From assembly GCA_016213755.1 (NCBI GenBank), contig JACQZT010000152.1, positions 1 through 48,027 of the forward strand: a stretch of 48,027 nucleotides of DNA, written 5' to 3'. Both the position numbers and the translations under genes were made by a program. Source of the DNA: Acidobacteriota bacterium (lineage in GTDB: Bacteria > Acidobacteriota > Terriglobia > Bryobacterales > Bryobacteraceae). A model generated the notes under the pieces. It was not told the DNA's origin. It was given only the letters and a program-made list of their open reading frames with translations, and made no database searches. Shown one piece after another: positions 16,295 through 24,737 of this stretch (the stretch's first letter is position 1; each line of letters opens with the position of its first letter).

Positions 16295-17983
16295 ATGCGA
16301 ACGACTCATAGAGTTCTGTTGGCGCTCCTGCCGGCCGCGCTGTGGGCGCAAGCGCCGTCGAAGGAGGACGTGCTCCAGGCGATGCGCAAAGCCGCGGGCT
16401 TCTATCGCGGCCAGGTGTCCACCGAGGGCGGGTATCACTTCTACTATGCGGCCGACCTGAGCTACGGGCGGAGCGAGTCGGCCGAAGGGCCCACGCAGGT
16501 GGAGGTGCAGCGGGAGGCGACACCGATAGTGGCGCTGGCCTATCTGGATGCCTTCGAGAAGACCGGCGAAAAAGCGTTCCTGGAGTACGCGCGCGCGGCG
16601 GCGCACGCGCTGGTGCGCGGGCAGTTGAGCAGCGGCGGGTGGGATTACCTCATCGAATTCGACCCGGAAAAGCGAAAACAGTATCAGTACCGCGCGGACA
16701 ACAACTGCGCCGGGGACCGCCGCGGCGTGACCAACCTGGACGACAACGTGACACAGGCCGCGGTGCGAGTGCTGGCGCGGGTGGACCGGGCGCTGAATTT
16801 CGCCGACGCGAAGGTTCACGAAGCGGCGTTGTTCGCGTTGGACAAACTAATGGCCGCGCAGTATCCGGTGGGCGCCTGGCCGCAGCGGTTTCGCACGCCG
16901 CCGGACTTTTCCAAGTTCCCGGTGAAACGGGCGAGCTACCCGGAAACCTGGTCGCGCAAATGGCCGGGGCCGGACTACCAGACCCACTATACCTTTAACG
17001 ACAACTCGACCCTGGATGCCATCGACATGATGCTGGAGGCGGCCAGGATCTACAAGGATCCGCGCTACCGGGCCTCGGCCGAGAAGGGCGGGCAGTTCAT
17101 CCTGCTGGCGCAGATGCCGGATCCTCAGCCCGCCTGGGCGCAGCAGTACAACGCCGAGATGCAGCCGGCCTGGGCGCGGGTATTCGAACCGCCTTCGGTG
17201 ACCGGGGGCGAAAGCCAGGGCGTCATGCGCATGCTGATGGCGCTGTACCGGGAAACCGGGGACCGGAAGTACCTGGAACCGATACCGCGCGCGATCAAGT
17301 ACCTCAAGGGCTCGGCAGTGCCGCGAGGAAACGCCGAGTCGTTCCGGCGGATTCCGCCCGGGCCGGTGCTGGCGCGCTTCTACGAGCTCAAGACGAACAA
17401 GCCGCTGTACATCACCAAGGGATCGCGGCTGGCGGCGGCCGGATTGGGGAGCCGGATGGTGGACGGCTACGAGATCAGCTACGCGCCGGATTCGGTGATC
17501 ACACACTACAACGTGCTGACCAGCGGGCGGGAACTGGCCACCATCGAAGAGGATTACCGGCAGTTGGCAGCGGCGAATCCAAATACCATCCGGCGGCCGG
17601 AAATATTGCACGGGCTTTCTCCGTGGAGCGAACGGACCACGAAGGCCGGTTCGACGTCCGAACTGGGCGCCGAGGCGCGCAAGCTGATCGATTCGCTGGA
17701 CGCGCGCGGGGCCTGGACCAAGACGGGCGCCATCGGCAAGGCCGACCGGCTGGTGTTCGTCTACGCCGCCAAGGACATGGTACTGCGCTTGGGGCGCGGG
17801 CCCGCGGACGGCTCGGCGGGAGGCGGCGACCGGGCCGCCCGAGCGCAGGTGATCCCGCTCAAGGAGAACGACACCATCGAGGTATATGCGGGCGCGCAGC
17901 CGCCGCTCGGAAAGATCATCAGCTCGGCGGATTTCGCGCGCAACCTGACGCGGCTGGCGGAGTACGCGGCGCGGCTACGGTGA
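16295..17983 (+). CDS. Secreted pectate lyase-like protein, polysaccharide lyase family 10
   Basis: 562 residues with a signal peptide (MRTTHRVLLALLPAALWAQ). PL10 enzymes cleave polygalacturonate by calcium-dependent beta-elimination within an (alpha/alpha) toroid. Family-type segments are visible: QYPVGAWPQRF near residue 188, HYTFNDNSTLDAIDMM near 230, and PQPAWAQQYNAEMQPAWAR followed by VFEPPSVTGGES near 275-305. The first 350 residues match the usual lyase length; the remaining 200 form a C-terminal extension I cannot name. The ATG at 16295 has a weak ribosome binding site but is the only start giving a clean signal peptide. It shares a 94-bp divergent region with a TonB receptor and precedes DUF1080 and oxidoreductase genes, forming a carbohydrate-use neighbourhood. 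Confidence 0.75.
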   Translation: MRTTHRVLLALLPAALWAQAPSKEDVLQAMRKAAGFYRGQVSTEGGYHFYYAADLSYGRSESAEGPTQVEVQREATPIVALAYLDAFEKTGEKAFLEYARAAAHALVRGQLSSGGWDYLIEFDPEKRKQYQYRADNNCAGDRRGVTNLDDNVTQAAVRVLARVDRALNFADAKVHEAALFALDKLMAAQYPVGAWPQRFRTPPDFSKFPVKRASYPETWSRKWPGPDYQTHYTFNDNSTLDAIDMMLEAARIYKDPRYRASAEKGGQFILLAQMPDPQPAWAQQYNAEMQPAWARVFEPPSVTGGESQGVMRMLMALYRETGDRKYLEPIPRAIKYLKGSAVPRGNAESFRRIPPGPVLARFYELKTNKPLYITKGSRLAAAGLGSRMVDGYEISYAPDSVITHYNVLTSGRELATIEEDYRQLAAANPNTIRRPEILHGLSPWSERTTKAGSTSELGAEARKLIDSLDARGAWTKTGAIGKADRLVFVYAAKDMVLRLGRGPADGSAGGGDRAARAQVIPLKENDTIEVYAGAQPPLGKIISSADFARNLTRLAEYAARLR

Positions 17984-18022
17984 AGAGCCCCACCCGTCCG
18001 GGCTCGACTTGAGTTAAGCTGG

Positions 18023-19060
18023 ATGGCCATGAAGCCCTTCTGTTTCGCGCTGATCGTCGCGGCGGCCGCCCTGACTCCGGCCCTGCCGCAGAATACCAAG
18101 AATCCGTTTGCCGGCCGGTGGGACATGACCGTCACGCGGGGAGACCTCCGGTTCCCAAGCTGGCTGGAAGTTACGGACCAGGGCGGCCGCCTCCAGGCTC
18201 GCGTCCAGCAACGCACCGGGAATGTGAATCCGGTTTCGGCGGTGAAGATGGACGGATCGCGGTTGATCGTCACCGTTTCGGCGGCCACTCCGGCCCGCCC
18301 GGCCGAAGACGGCCGCCCCGCCATGCAGGCCCGGCCCGAACACGTGTGGGACCTCAGCGCCGCCGGCGGGAAGCTCAGTGGAACGCAGAAGCAGGGAAAC
18401 TCCGTGTTTCAGCTAAGCGGCGTGCGCGCGCCGGAACTGAGGCGCGCGGCACCTAAAGCGTGGACCGCTCCCGAACCGCTCTTCAACGGGAAGGACCTCA
18501 CCGGATGGGAACCGATCAACAACACCTCGGGCAACCAGACCGCGCCGTTCACCAGTTACTGGACGGTGAAGAACGGCGAACTGACCAACGAGGGGAAGGG
18601 TCCCAACATCCGCACCAAGCGAACGTTCGATGATTTCAAGCTGCACGTCGAGTATCTTTGCCCGCCCGAGGAGAATAGCGGCGTCTACCTCCGCGGGCGG
18701 TACGAAGCCCAGGTTGCGCCGCCGCCGGCCGCGCCTCGTCCCGCGGCGGCGGTGCGGATGCGTCCCGGCGGCCCGCCGAGGAACCCATACGGCGGCGTGG
18801 GCTGCATCTACGGCATGCTCGGTCCCAAGACCCCGCCCCCCTTCCGGCCGGATTGGCAGACCTACGACTTCACGCTGGTCGGGCGCTGGGTGACCGTCGT
18901 TTTCAACGGTGTCACGACGGTCGATAACCAGGAGATCCCGGGCATCACCGGCGGCGCCCTCGACAGTAACGAAGGCGAGCCCGGCCCGATCTACTTCCAG
19001 GGCGACCACCACGGCGGCATTCGCTACCGGAACATCACCATCTCGGTGCCGCGGCGGTAA
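18023..19060 (+). CDS. DUF1080 / 3-keto-disaccharide hydrolase-domain protein
   Basis: 345 residues; a second ATG at 18029 would give 343 and an equally good signal peptide (MKPFCFALIVAAAALTPALP). Residues about 25-135 form a lipocalin-like beta domain (NPFAGRWDMTVTRGD; HVWDLSAAGGKLSGTQKQGN). From residue 150 a DUF1080 concanavalin-like domain begins with the hallmark LFNGKDLTGWEPIN, continues with SYWTVKNGELTNEG and PPEENSGVYLRGRYE, and ends with PDWQTYDFTLVGRWVTVVFN and PGPIYFQGDHHGGIRYRNI. Such domains hydrolyse 3-keto-glycosides or bind glycans outside the cytoplasm. It lies 14 bp before an oxidoreductase of the type that makes or uses 3-keto sugars, so a joint role is plausible. Confidence 0.85.
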   Translation: MAMKPFCFALIVAAAALTPALPQNTKNPFAGRWDMTVTRGDLRFPSWLEVTDQGGRLQARVQQRTGNVNPVSAVKMDGSRLIVTVSAATPARPAEDGRPAMQARPEHVWDLSAAGGKLSGTQKQGNSVFQLSGVRAPELRRAAPKAWTAPEPLFNGKDLTGWEPINNTSGNQTAPFTSYWTVKNGELTNEGKGPNIRTKRTFDDFKLHVEYLCPPEENSGVYLRGRYEAQVAPPPAAPRPAAAVRMRPGGPPRNPYGGVGCIYGMLGPKTPPPFRPDWQTYDFTLVGRWVTVVFNGVTTVDNQEIPGITGGALDSNEGEPGPIYFQGDHHGGIRYRNITISVPRR

Positions 19061-19074
19061 CAGGAGGCCGGGTT

Positions 19075-20442
19075 ATGACACTCACGCGGCGAGCAGCCCT
19101 TACAAAGACCGCCGGCTCCTTCCTGATCCTGCCGGCGGGACTGGCGCGCGGCTATGCGGCCAACCAACGGCTGAACATCGGTGTCATCGGCCTCGCCGGA
19201 ATGGGCGGGGGCGATGCGGCCACTTTCCACAAGCTGGGCGAGAATGTCGCCGCCCTGTGCGACGTGGACTCCGCGGTGCTGGAAAAGCGAGGAGCGCAAT
19301 ACCCGAAAGCTGCCCGCTACACCGACTTCCGGAAGATGATGGAGAAGGAGAAACTGGACGGAGTCTCGATCGCCACGCCGGACCACCTGCACGCTTACAT
19401 CAGCATCCTGGCGATGAAGCGGGGCCTTCACGTTTACTGTCAGAAGCCGCTGTGCCAGACCGTGCACGAGGCCCGCGTCATGGCGCGCGTGGCGGCGGAG
19501 ACGAAGGTCACCACGCAGATGGGAACGCAAACCAGCGCCGACGCCCGCAACCTCCGGCAGACGGAGCTGATTCAATCGGGCGCGCTGGGCGAGATCACGG
19601 AGATACACCTGGCAACGGACCGCCCCGTCTGGCCGCAGGGTTACGACCGTCCGGCGGGCGAGGAGACGGCGCCGTCCAGCCTGGATTGGGACCTCTGGCT
19701 CGGCCCCGCGGCGGCCCGGCCGTTCCAGTCCAAGTGGCCCAAGGACCATCCGGTCTACCGCCCCGAGAGCTGGAAGCGCTTCATCTACCAGAAAGACCCG
19801 GAACTGCCCGTTTATCATCCCTTCACCTGGCGCGGCTGGGTGGAGTTCGGCAGCGGCGCGGTGGGCGACATCGCTCCGCACAGCATGAACGTGATTTTCC
19901 TGGCGCTCGATTTGGGGGCGCCCTCGGCGGTCGAAGTAGTCGAGACCAGCGGCATGCGGCGCGAGATGTACCCGGAGTGGAGCGTCGTGCGTTGGGAGTG
20001 GCCCCAGCGGGGCGTCCATCCGCCGCTCAAGATCTACTGGTACGACGGCGGCCAAGTGCCGCCCGAAGCGATCACCGGCGGCGGGCGCGGGGGCCTGGTG
20101 TGGATCGGCACGAAGGGCAGTTTGCCGCAGGGCCGCGGCCCGTTCCGGGGCCAGAAGACAGAGCCTTATCCGACCCCGCCCGAAAGAAACTGGGGCCGCG
20201 AGGAAGTGCACAAGGACTGGGTTACGGCCGTCAAAGCGGGAAAACCGGCGCCATGCCATTTCGGCTATGCCGGGCCGTTCACCGAAGCCTACCAGTTGGC
20301 CAACGTGTCTTTGCGGGTGGGCCATCGCATCGAATGGGATCCGCTGGCATTCCGGGTTACGAACTGCCGCGAAGCGAACCAGTATCTGACGCGCGAGTAC
20401 CGGCGAGGGTGGGACCTGCGGGACGTCGCCGGCCCAGTGTGA
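19075..20442 (+). CDS. Tat-exported Gfo/Idh/MocA family oxidoreductase
   Basis: 455 residues; AGGAGG precedes the ATG at 19075. The N-terminus is a twin-arginine signal (MTLTRRAALTKTAGSFLILP), so the protein is folded with its cofactor before export. A Rossmann fold follows (RLNIGVIGLAGMGGGDAATF, residues about 34-53), with KLDGVSIATPDHLHA and the substrate-side lysine motif YCQKPLCQT near residue 120-130. The C-terminal alpha/beta domain carries GDIAPHSMNVIF. The family uses NAD(P) to oxidise or reduce sugars and inositols; the precise substrate is unknown. The position between a DUF1080 protein and a TonB receptor suggests periplasmic sugar processing, probably via keto-glycosides. Confidence 0.9.
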   Translation: MTLTRRAALTKTAGSFLILPAGLARGYAANQRLNIGVIGLAGMGGGDAATFHKLGENVAALCDVDSAVLEKRGAQYPKAARYTDFRKMMEKEKLDGVSIATPDHLHAYISILAMKRGLHVYCQKPLCQTVHEARVMARVAAETKVTTQMGTQTSADARNLRQTELIQSGALGEITEIHLATDRPVWPQGYDRPAGEETAPSSLDWDLWLGPAAARPFQSKWPKDHPVYRPESWKRFIYQKDPELPVYHPFTWRGWVEFGSGAVGDIAPHSMNVIFLALDLGAPSAVEVVETSGMRREMYPEWSVVRWEWPQRGVHPPLKIYWYDGGQVPPEAITGGGRGGLVWIGTKGSLPQGRGPFRGQKTEPYPTPPERNWGREEVHKDWVTAVKAGKPAPCHFGYAGPFTEAYQLANVSLRVGHRIEWDPLAFRVTNCREANQYLTREYRRGWDLRDVAGPV

Positions 20443-20458
20443 CCAAAGGGGAGATGTA

Positions 20459-23400
20459 ATGCGAGTACGCGGTATTGTTGGCGGTTGGTTTCTACTGACG
20501 GCGTGCGCGATGCAGGCCCAGGAATTTCGCGGCACGATTCTCGGCCGCGTGACCGATTCCAGCGGCGGCGTGGTGGCCAATTGCGCCGTCAGCGCCACCA
20601 ACCAGGCTACGAACACCGTCGCTAAGACCGCGACGAGCGGAGCCGGAACCTACACCATGCCGTTCCTGTTGCCCGGCAACTACACGGTTTCCGTGCAGGC
20701 GCCGGGTTTCCGCGTTTTCCAGCGGCAAGATGTCGTCGTGCAGATTCAGGACCGCATCCAGATCGACGTGGTGCTGGAGCCGGGCCAGGTCACCGAAACG
20801 GTGGTCGTGCGCGGCGAACCGCCCCTGCTGGAAACCGCCAGCGGCTCCATCGGACAGGTGGTGGACCAGGCCAGCATCGTCAATCTGCCCATGAACGGCC
20901 GGGCCGTTTATCTGATGGCGCGAATCGTTCCCGGAATGGTTCCCACCGACACGCGGCTGTTCACGCGCCCGTTCGACAATGGCGCCGTCTCGAACGTGTC
21001 CATGGGCGGTGGCCGGGCCAACAGCAACAACATCCTGCTGGACGGCATCTCGAACATGAATGTCTCCAGCCAGGTGGCCTTCGTCCCCTCGCCGGACGCC
21101 ATCCAGGAGATGAAGGTGCAGATCAACACCTATGACGCCGAGTTCGGCCGCGCCGCCGGCGGCGTGCTGAACGCCATCGTCAAGTCCGGCACCAACCAGT
21201 TCCACGGCTCACTGTACGAATTCTGGCGCAACGACATTCTCGAGGCCAACAGTTTCATCAACAACAGCGTCAGCGAAGGCAATCCGCGTCAGCGCTACAA
21301 CCTGTTCGGCGCCAGCGCCGGCGGCCCGGTTTACATTCCGAAGGTCTACGACGGCCGCAACCGAACCTTCGTTTTCGGAAGCTGGGAGAGCATCCGCCAG
21401 GCGGATCCGACCTCGACGCTCACCACGGTGCCGACGGTTGCGCAGCGCGAGGGCGACTTTTCGACGACCCTGGATCCCCAGGGCCGGCCGCTGACGATCT
21501 ACAACCCGTTTTCCGGGCGCGCGAATCCGGCGCTGGCCGGCGGCTTCCTGCGCGACCCGTTCCCCGGCAATCGCATTCCGCGCGCCGGAATGGACCCGGT
21601 GGCGGTCAAGATCCTGGAGCAGTACGGCAAGCCCAACAAGCCGGGCGCGGGGCCGACCGCGGTAAACAATTTCTTCTGGTCCGGAGCTTCCGAAGACAAC
21701 TACGACGCCTTCATCGTCCGGACCGACCACAACTTCACCGATCTTCAGCGCCTGTTTGTGCGTGCCTCCGCGAGCAAGCGGCCGCGTTTGGGCGACGACG
21801 ACATCTTCGGCACATTTGCGACGCAATCCAGGTTTTTGAACCGGCTCAGCCGGGGCGCGGCGCTGGATTACGTCTACACTATGACGCCCACGCTGCTGCT
21901 GAATCTGCGCTACGGCGTCTCGCGGTTCGGCAATGTCACCGAGTATCGCCCGCGCGATTTCCTTCTGAGTTCCCTCGGATTTCCGAAGGCCCTGGACTCC
22001 CAGGTGGTCCGGCATTCGTTCCCGGTCGTCTCCATCAGCGGAATCGCCGGCATAGGACGTTCGGGCGACGCCGAGGACTTCAGCGACGTGCACACCTTAC
22101 AGGCCAGCGCGACCCGCATCGGCAGCCGCCACGCACTGAAGTTCGGCTTCGAGTCGCGGGTCACTCGGGATGTCGGCAACAGCGTCGGCAACGCATCGGG
22201 CAGTTACTCCTTCAACGACGCACGCACGCGCGGCCCCGACCCGGTCCGCAACCTGGTCAGCGGTCACTCCGTGGCGTCTTACCTGCTGGGAACGCCCAAC
22301 AGCGGCAGCGTCGATTCGAACGTCGCCACGGCTTTTCAGAACCTCTTCTATGGGGCCTATGTCCAGGACGACTTCCGGCCAACCTCCAAGCTCACCGTGA
22401 ACCTGGGCTTCCGCTGGGAGTATGAAGGACCGCGCACCGAGCGCTACAACCAGATGACGCGCGGCTTCGCCTACAACACCCCCAGTCCTTTGCAGGCCCA
22501 GGCGCCAAATCTGAAAGTGAACGGCGGCTTGCTGTTTGCCAATGTTGGCGGCCAGCCGCGCGGGCAGACCGATGTGGTCTGGAAGAACTTCTCGCCCCGG
22601 CTGGGCATCGCTTACCAGCTCCACCCCAAGCTGGTCATGCGCGCCGGCTACGGAGTCTTCTTCTCCGGGACCACCACCGCGGGCCGCGGCACCGGCGCCT
22701 CCCCCGGTTTCAGCGTCGCCACGCCGATGGTTGCCAGTCTGGACGGCGTCAACCCGACGGATCGGCTCAGCAATCCCTTCCCGTCCGGGCTGTTGGCTCC
22801 GATCGGATCTTCCCAAGGGCTCCTGACGTTAGTGGGCCAGGGAGTCTCTTTCACCGAGGTGTCCCGCCCCATCTCCTATTCGCAGCAGTACAGCCTCGGC
22901 TTTCAATACTCGCCGCTGCGCGATCTCCTGATCGAGGCCACTTACTCGGGAAACCGGGGCCTCCACCTGCAAAACAACAACCTCAACGTCAACCAGCTCA
23001 CCACCGAGCAGATGCGCCTCCAGGATGCCCTTCTGGTCCGGGTTCCCAATCCGTTCTACGGCCGGATTTCTACCGGCACGCTTGCCAGTTCGACGGTGAT
23101 CGCGGCCCAACTGATGCGTCCGTATCCGCATTTCACCGGCGTCACGCTGCGTGAGTTCACTGACGGCAGTTCCACCTACCATGCTTTCTTCCTCAAGGTC
23201 GAGCGCCGTTTCGCCAGGGGTTTCACTTTCCTTGGCGCCTACACGAACTCGAAGCTGATCGACAACATGGGCTCTCGCCAGAATAACTACGATCTCGCCG
23301 CCGAGCGGTCGCTGTCGTCCATTCATTCTCCGCAGCGGCTTTCGCTGACCGGCGTGTGGGAGCTTCCCTTCGGGCCCGGCCGCCAATGGCTGGCCGGCGG

Positions 23401-23890
23401 CAACGCCGTTTCGCGGAAGCTCCTGGAAGGGTGGCAGCTCAACTGGATCGGCACCTTGCAGACGGGAAATACCCTGACGGTCACCAGCAGCGTGAACACC
23501 ACACAATCGCAGGGCGGCGGCCAGCGGCCGAACAGCACCGGGCGCTCCGCCCGGTTGGAGGGTCCGGTCAAGAACCGGCTGGGCCGCTTCTTCGATACGT
23601 CGCAGTTCGTCAGTCCACCGCCGTACCAGTTCGGCAATCTCGCCGGCACTCTGTCCGACGTGCTTGGACCGGGAATGCACAACTGGGACGTCTCGCTGAT
23701 CAAGGACACCCGCATCGGCGAGAGGCTGCGCTTTCAGATTCGTGTCGAGGCGTTCAACGTCTGGAACCATCCGGCCTTCGCTAATCCCGGCACGAGCTTC
23801 GGCACCGCCTCCTTCGGGCGGATCAGCGCCATGGCCAACCGCGCCAATCCGGCGCGCCAGATCCAGCTTGCGGGACGGCTGGCTTGGTAG
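20459..23890 (+). CDS. TonB-dependent receptor, carboxypeptidase-regulatory-like N-terminus (Oar-like)
   Basis: 1143 residues; AAGGGGAG before the ATG at 20459, 16 bp after the oxidoreductase stop, so probably co-transcribed. Signal peptide (MRVRGIVGGWFLLTACAMQAQ), regulatory-like domain (ILGRVTDSSGGVVANCAVSA; LLPGNYTVSVQAPGFR), plug (IVNLPMNGRAVYLMARIVPG; GRANSNNILLDGISNMNVSS; GRAAGGVLNAIVKSGTNQFH), and a barrel ending in RLAW. It would import substrates in the outer membrane using TonB energy. The similar region FDNGA(V/I) followed by a GG(G/T) turn also occurs in the receptor at 34599-38117, so the two are close paralogues. Its partners here are the polysaccharide enzymes upstream. Confidence 0.9.
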   Translation: MRVRGIVGGWFLLTACAMQAQEFRGTILGRVTDSSGGVVANCAVSATNQATNTVAKTATSGAGTYTMPFLLPGNYTVSVQAPGFRVFQRQDVVVQIQDRIQIDVVLEPGQVTETVVVRGEPPLLETASGSIGQVVDQASIVNLPMNGRAVYLMARIVPGMVPTDTRLFTRPFDNGAVSNVSMGGGRANSNNILLDGISNMNVSSQVAFVPSPDAIQEMKVQINTYDAEFGRAAGGVLNAIVKSGTNQFHGSLYEFWRNDILEANSFINNSVSEGNPRQRYNLFGASAGGPVYIPKVYDGRNRTFVFGSWESIRQADPTSTLTTVPTVAQREGDFSTTLDPQGRPLTIYNPFSGRANPALAGGFLRDPFPGNRIPRAGMDPVAVKILEQYGKPNKPGAGPTAVNNFFWSGASEDNYDAFIVRTDHNFTDLQRLFVRASASKRPRLGDDDIFGTFATQSRFLNRLSRGAALDYVYTMTPTLLLNLRYGVSRFGNVTEYRPRDFLLSSLGFPKALDSQVVRHSFPVVSISGIAGIGRSGDAEDFSDVHTLQASATRIGSRHALKFGFESRVTRDVGNSVGNASGSYSFNDARTRGPDPVRNLVSGHSVASYLLGTPNSGSVDSNVATAFQNLFYGAYVQDDFRPTSKLTVNLGFRWEYEGPRTERYNQMTRGFAYNTPSPLQAQAPNLKVNGGLLFANVGGQPRGQTDVVWKNFSPRLGIAYQLHPKLVMRAGYGVFFSGTTTAGRGTGASPGFSVATPMVASLDGVNPTDRLSNPFPSGLLAPIGSSQGLLTLVGQGVSFTEVSRPISYSQQYSLGFQYSPLRDLLIEATYSGNRGLHLQNNNLNVNQLTTEQMRLQDALLVRVPNPFYGRISTGTLASSTVIAAQLMRPYPHFTGVTLREFTDGSSTYHAFFLKVERRFARGFTFLGAYTNSKLIDNMGSRQNNYDLAAERSLSSIHSPQRLSLTGVWELPFGPGRQWLAGGNAVSRKLLEGWQLNWIGTLQTGNTLTVTSSVNTTQSQGGGQRPNSTGRSARLEGPVKNRLGRFFDTSQFVSPPPYQFGNLAGTLSDVLGPGMHNWDVSLIKDTRIGERLRFQIRVEAFNVWNHPAFANPGTSFGTASFGRISAMANRANPARQIQLAGRLAW

Positions 23891-23895
23891 CGTGA

Positions 23896-24699
23896 GTGGT
23901 ACGACGGCGCTTCCTGCTCGGCTGGGTGGCCGCAATCTGCATCGCCTGGTGCGGAACGGACGAAGGGCGGATCTGGAAGGCGTACCTCGAATGGTACCGG
24001 CGGCAGCCCATCGCCGTTTCCGACCTGCGCCAATCGTATCTCGATCACCTCAAGCGCTCCGGCCTGGGCGAGGCCGAGGCGCGGGAACGATCAGTGATCG
24101 TCGAGCGCCTGTCCCGGGAGCGCCGCGATGAGTTGCATCCCCTGTTCTTCGACCGGACCTACTCGAGCGCCGCGCCGCGCTTCCACACCGGACCGAACGC
24201 TCTGCTGGTGGAGTCCGTCCGCGAGTTGAAGCCGGGGCGCGCGCTCGACATTCACATGGGACAGGGAAGGAACGCCGTCTTCCTCGCCTCGCAGGGCTGG
24301 GACGTCACCGGTTTCGATTTCTCGGCCGAAGGCGTGCGCGCGGCGCGCGAGGCCGCCGCCCGGGCCGGCGTGACCGTGACGGCCCTGGTGCGGCGTCACG
24401 AGGACTTCGAGTTCGGCCGCGCGCAGTGGAACCTGGTGGTCATGTGCTACACCTGGGTGCCGCTCCGGAACCCCTATATCGAACGGATACTCGAGTCGCT
24501 CAAACCCGGAGGCCTGGTCGTTTTCGAGCACTTGATGGATCAGTCGGGCAGCGAGCGCGCCGCGCCCTGGCTTCCCCGGCCGAACGAACTCCTGCGCGTC
24601 TTTAGCCCTCTCCGGATCCTGCGCTATGAAGACCTGCGGGCCGAAGCCGACTGGTCCTGGCGACCGGAGCGCATCGCCCGCCTGGTCGCCGAAAAGTAG
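23896..24699 (+). CDS. Class I SAM-dependent methyltransferase with N-terminal signal/anchor
   Basis: 267 residues from a GTG at 23896, 5 bp after the receptor stop. The methyltransferase core is clear: motif I ALDIHMGQGRNAVFLA (residues about 114-129), then GWDVTGFDFSAEGV, and the motif IV/post-I region WNLVVMCYTWVPL. Motif ILESLKPGGLVVFEHLMD is typical of the Methyltransf_11/25 folds. The first 20 residues (MVRRRFLLGWVAAICIAWCG) look like a signal or membrane anchor, which is odd for an enzyme that needs cytoplasmic SAM; the domain may stay on the cytoplasmic face. An alternative is a downstream start without the hydrophobic segment. The substrate is unknown. Linkage to the receptor may be positional only. 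Confidence 0.75.
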   Translation: MVRRRFLLGWVAAICIAWCGTDEGRIWKAYLEWYRRQPIAVSDLRQSYLDHLKRSGLGEAEARERSVIVERLSRERRDELHPLFFDRTYSSAAPRFHTGPNALLVESVRELKPGRALDIHMGQGRNAVFLASQGWDVTGFDFSAEGVRAAREAAARAGVTVTALVRRHEDFEFGRAQWNLVVMCYTWVPLRNPYIERILESLKPGGLVVFEHLMDQSGSERAAPWLPRPNELLRVFSPLRILRYEDLRAEADWSWRPERIARLVAEK

Positions 24700-24737
24700 T
24701 CCCGACAGGCCGCTTCGTCATAGAATGGACGTACGCG

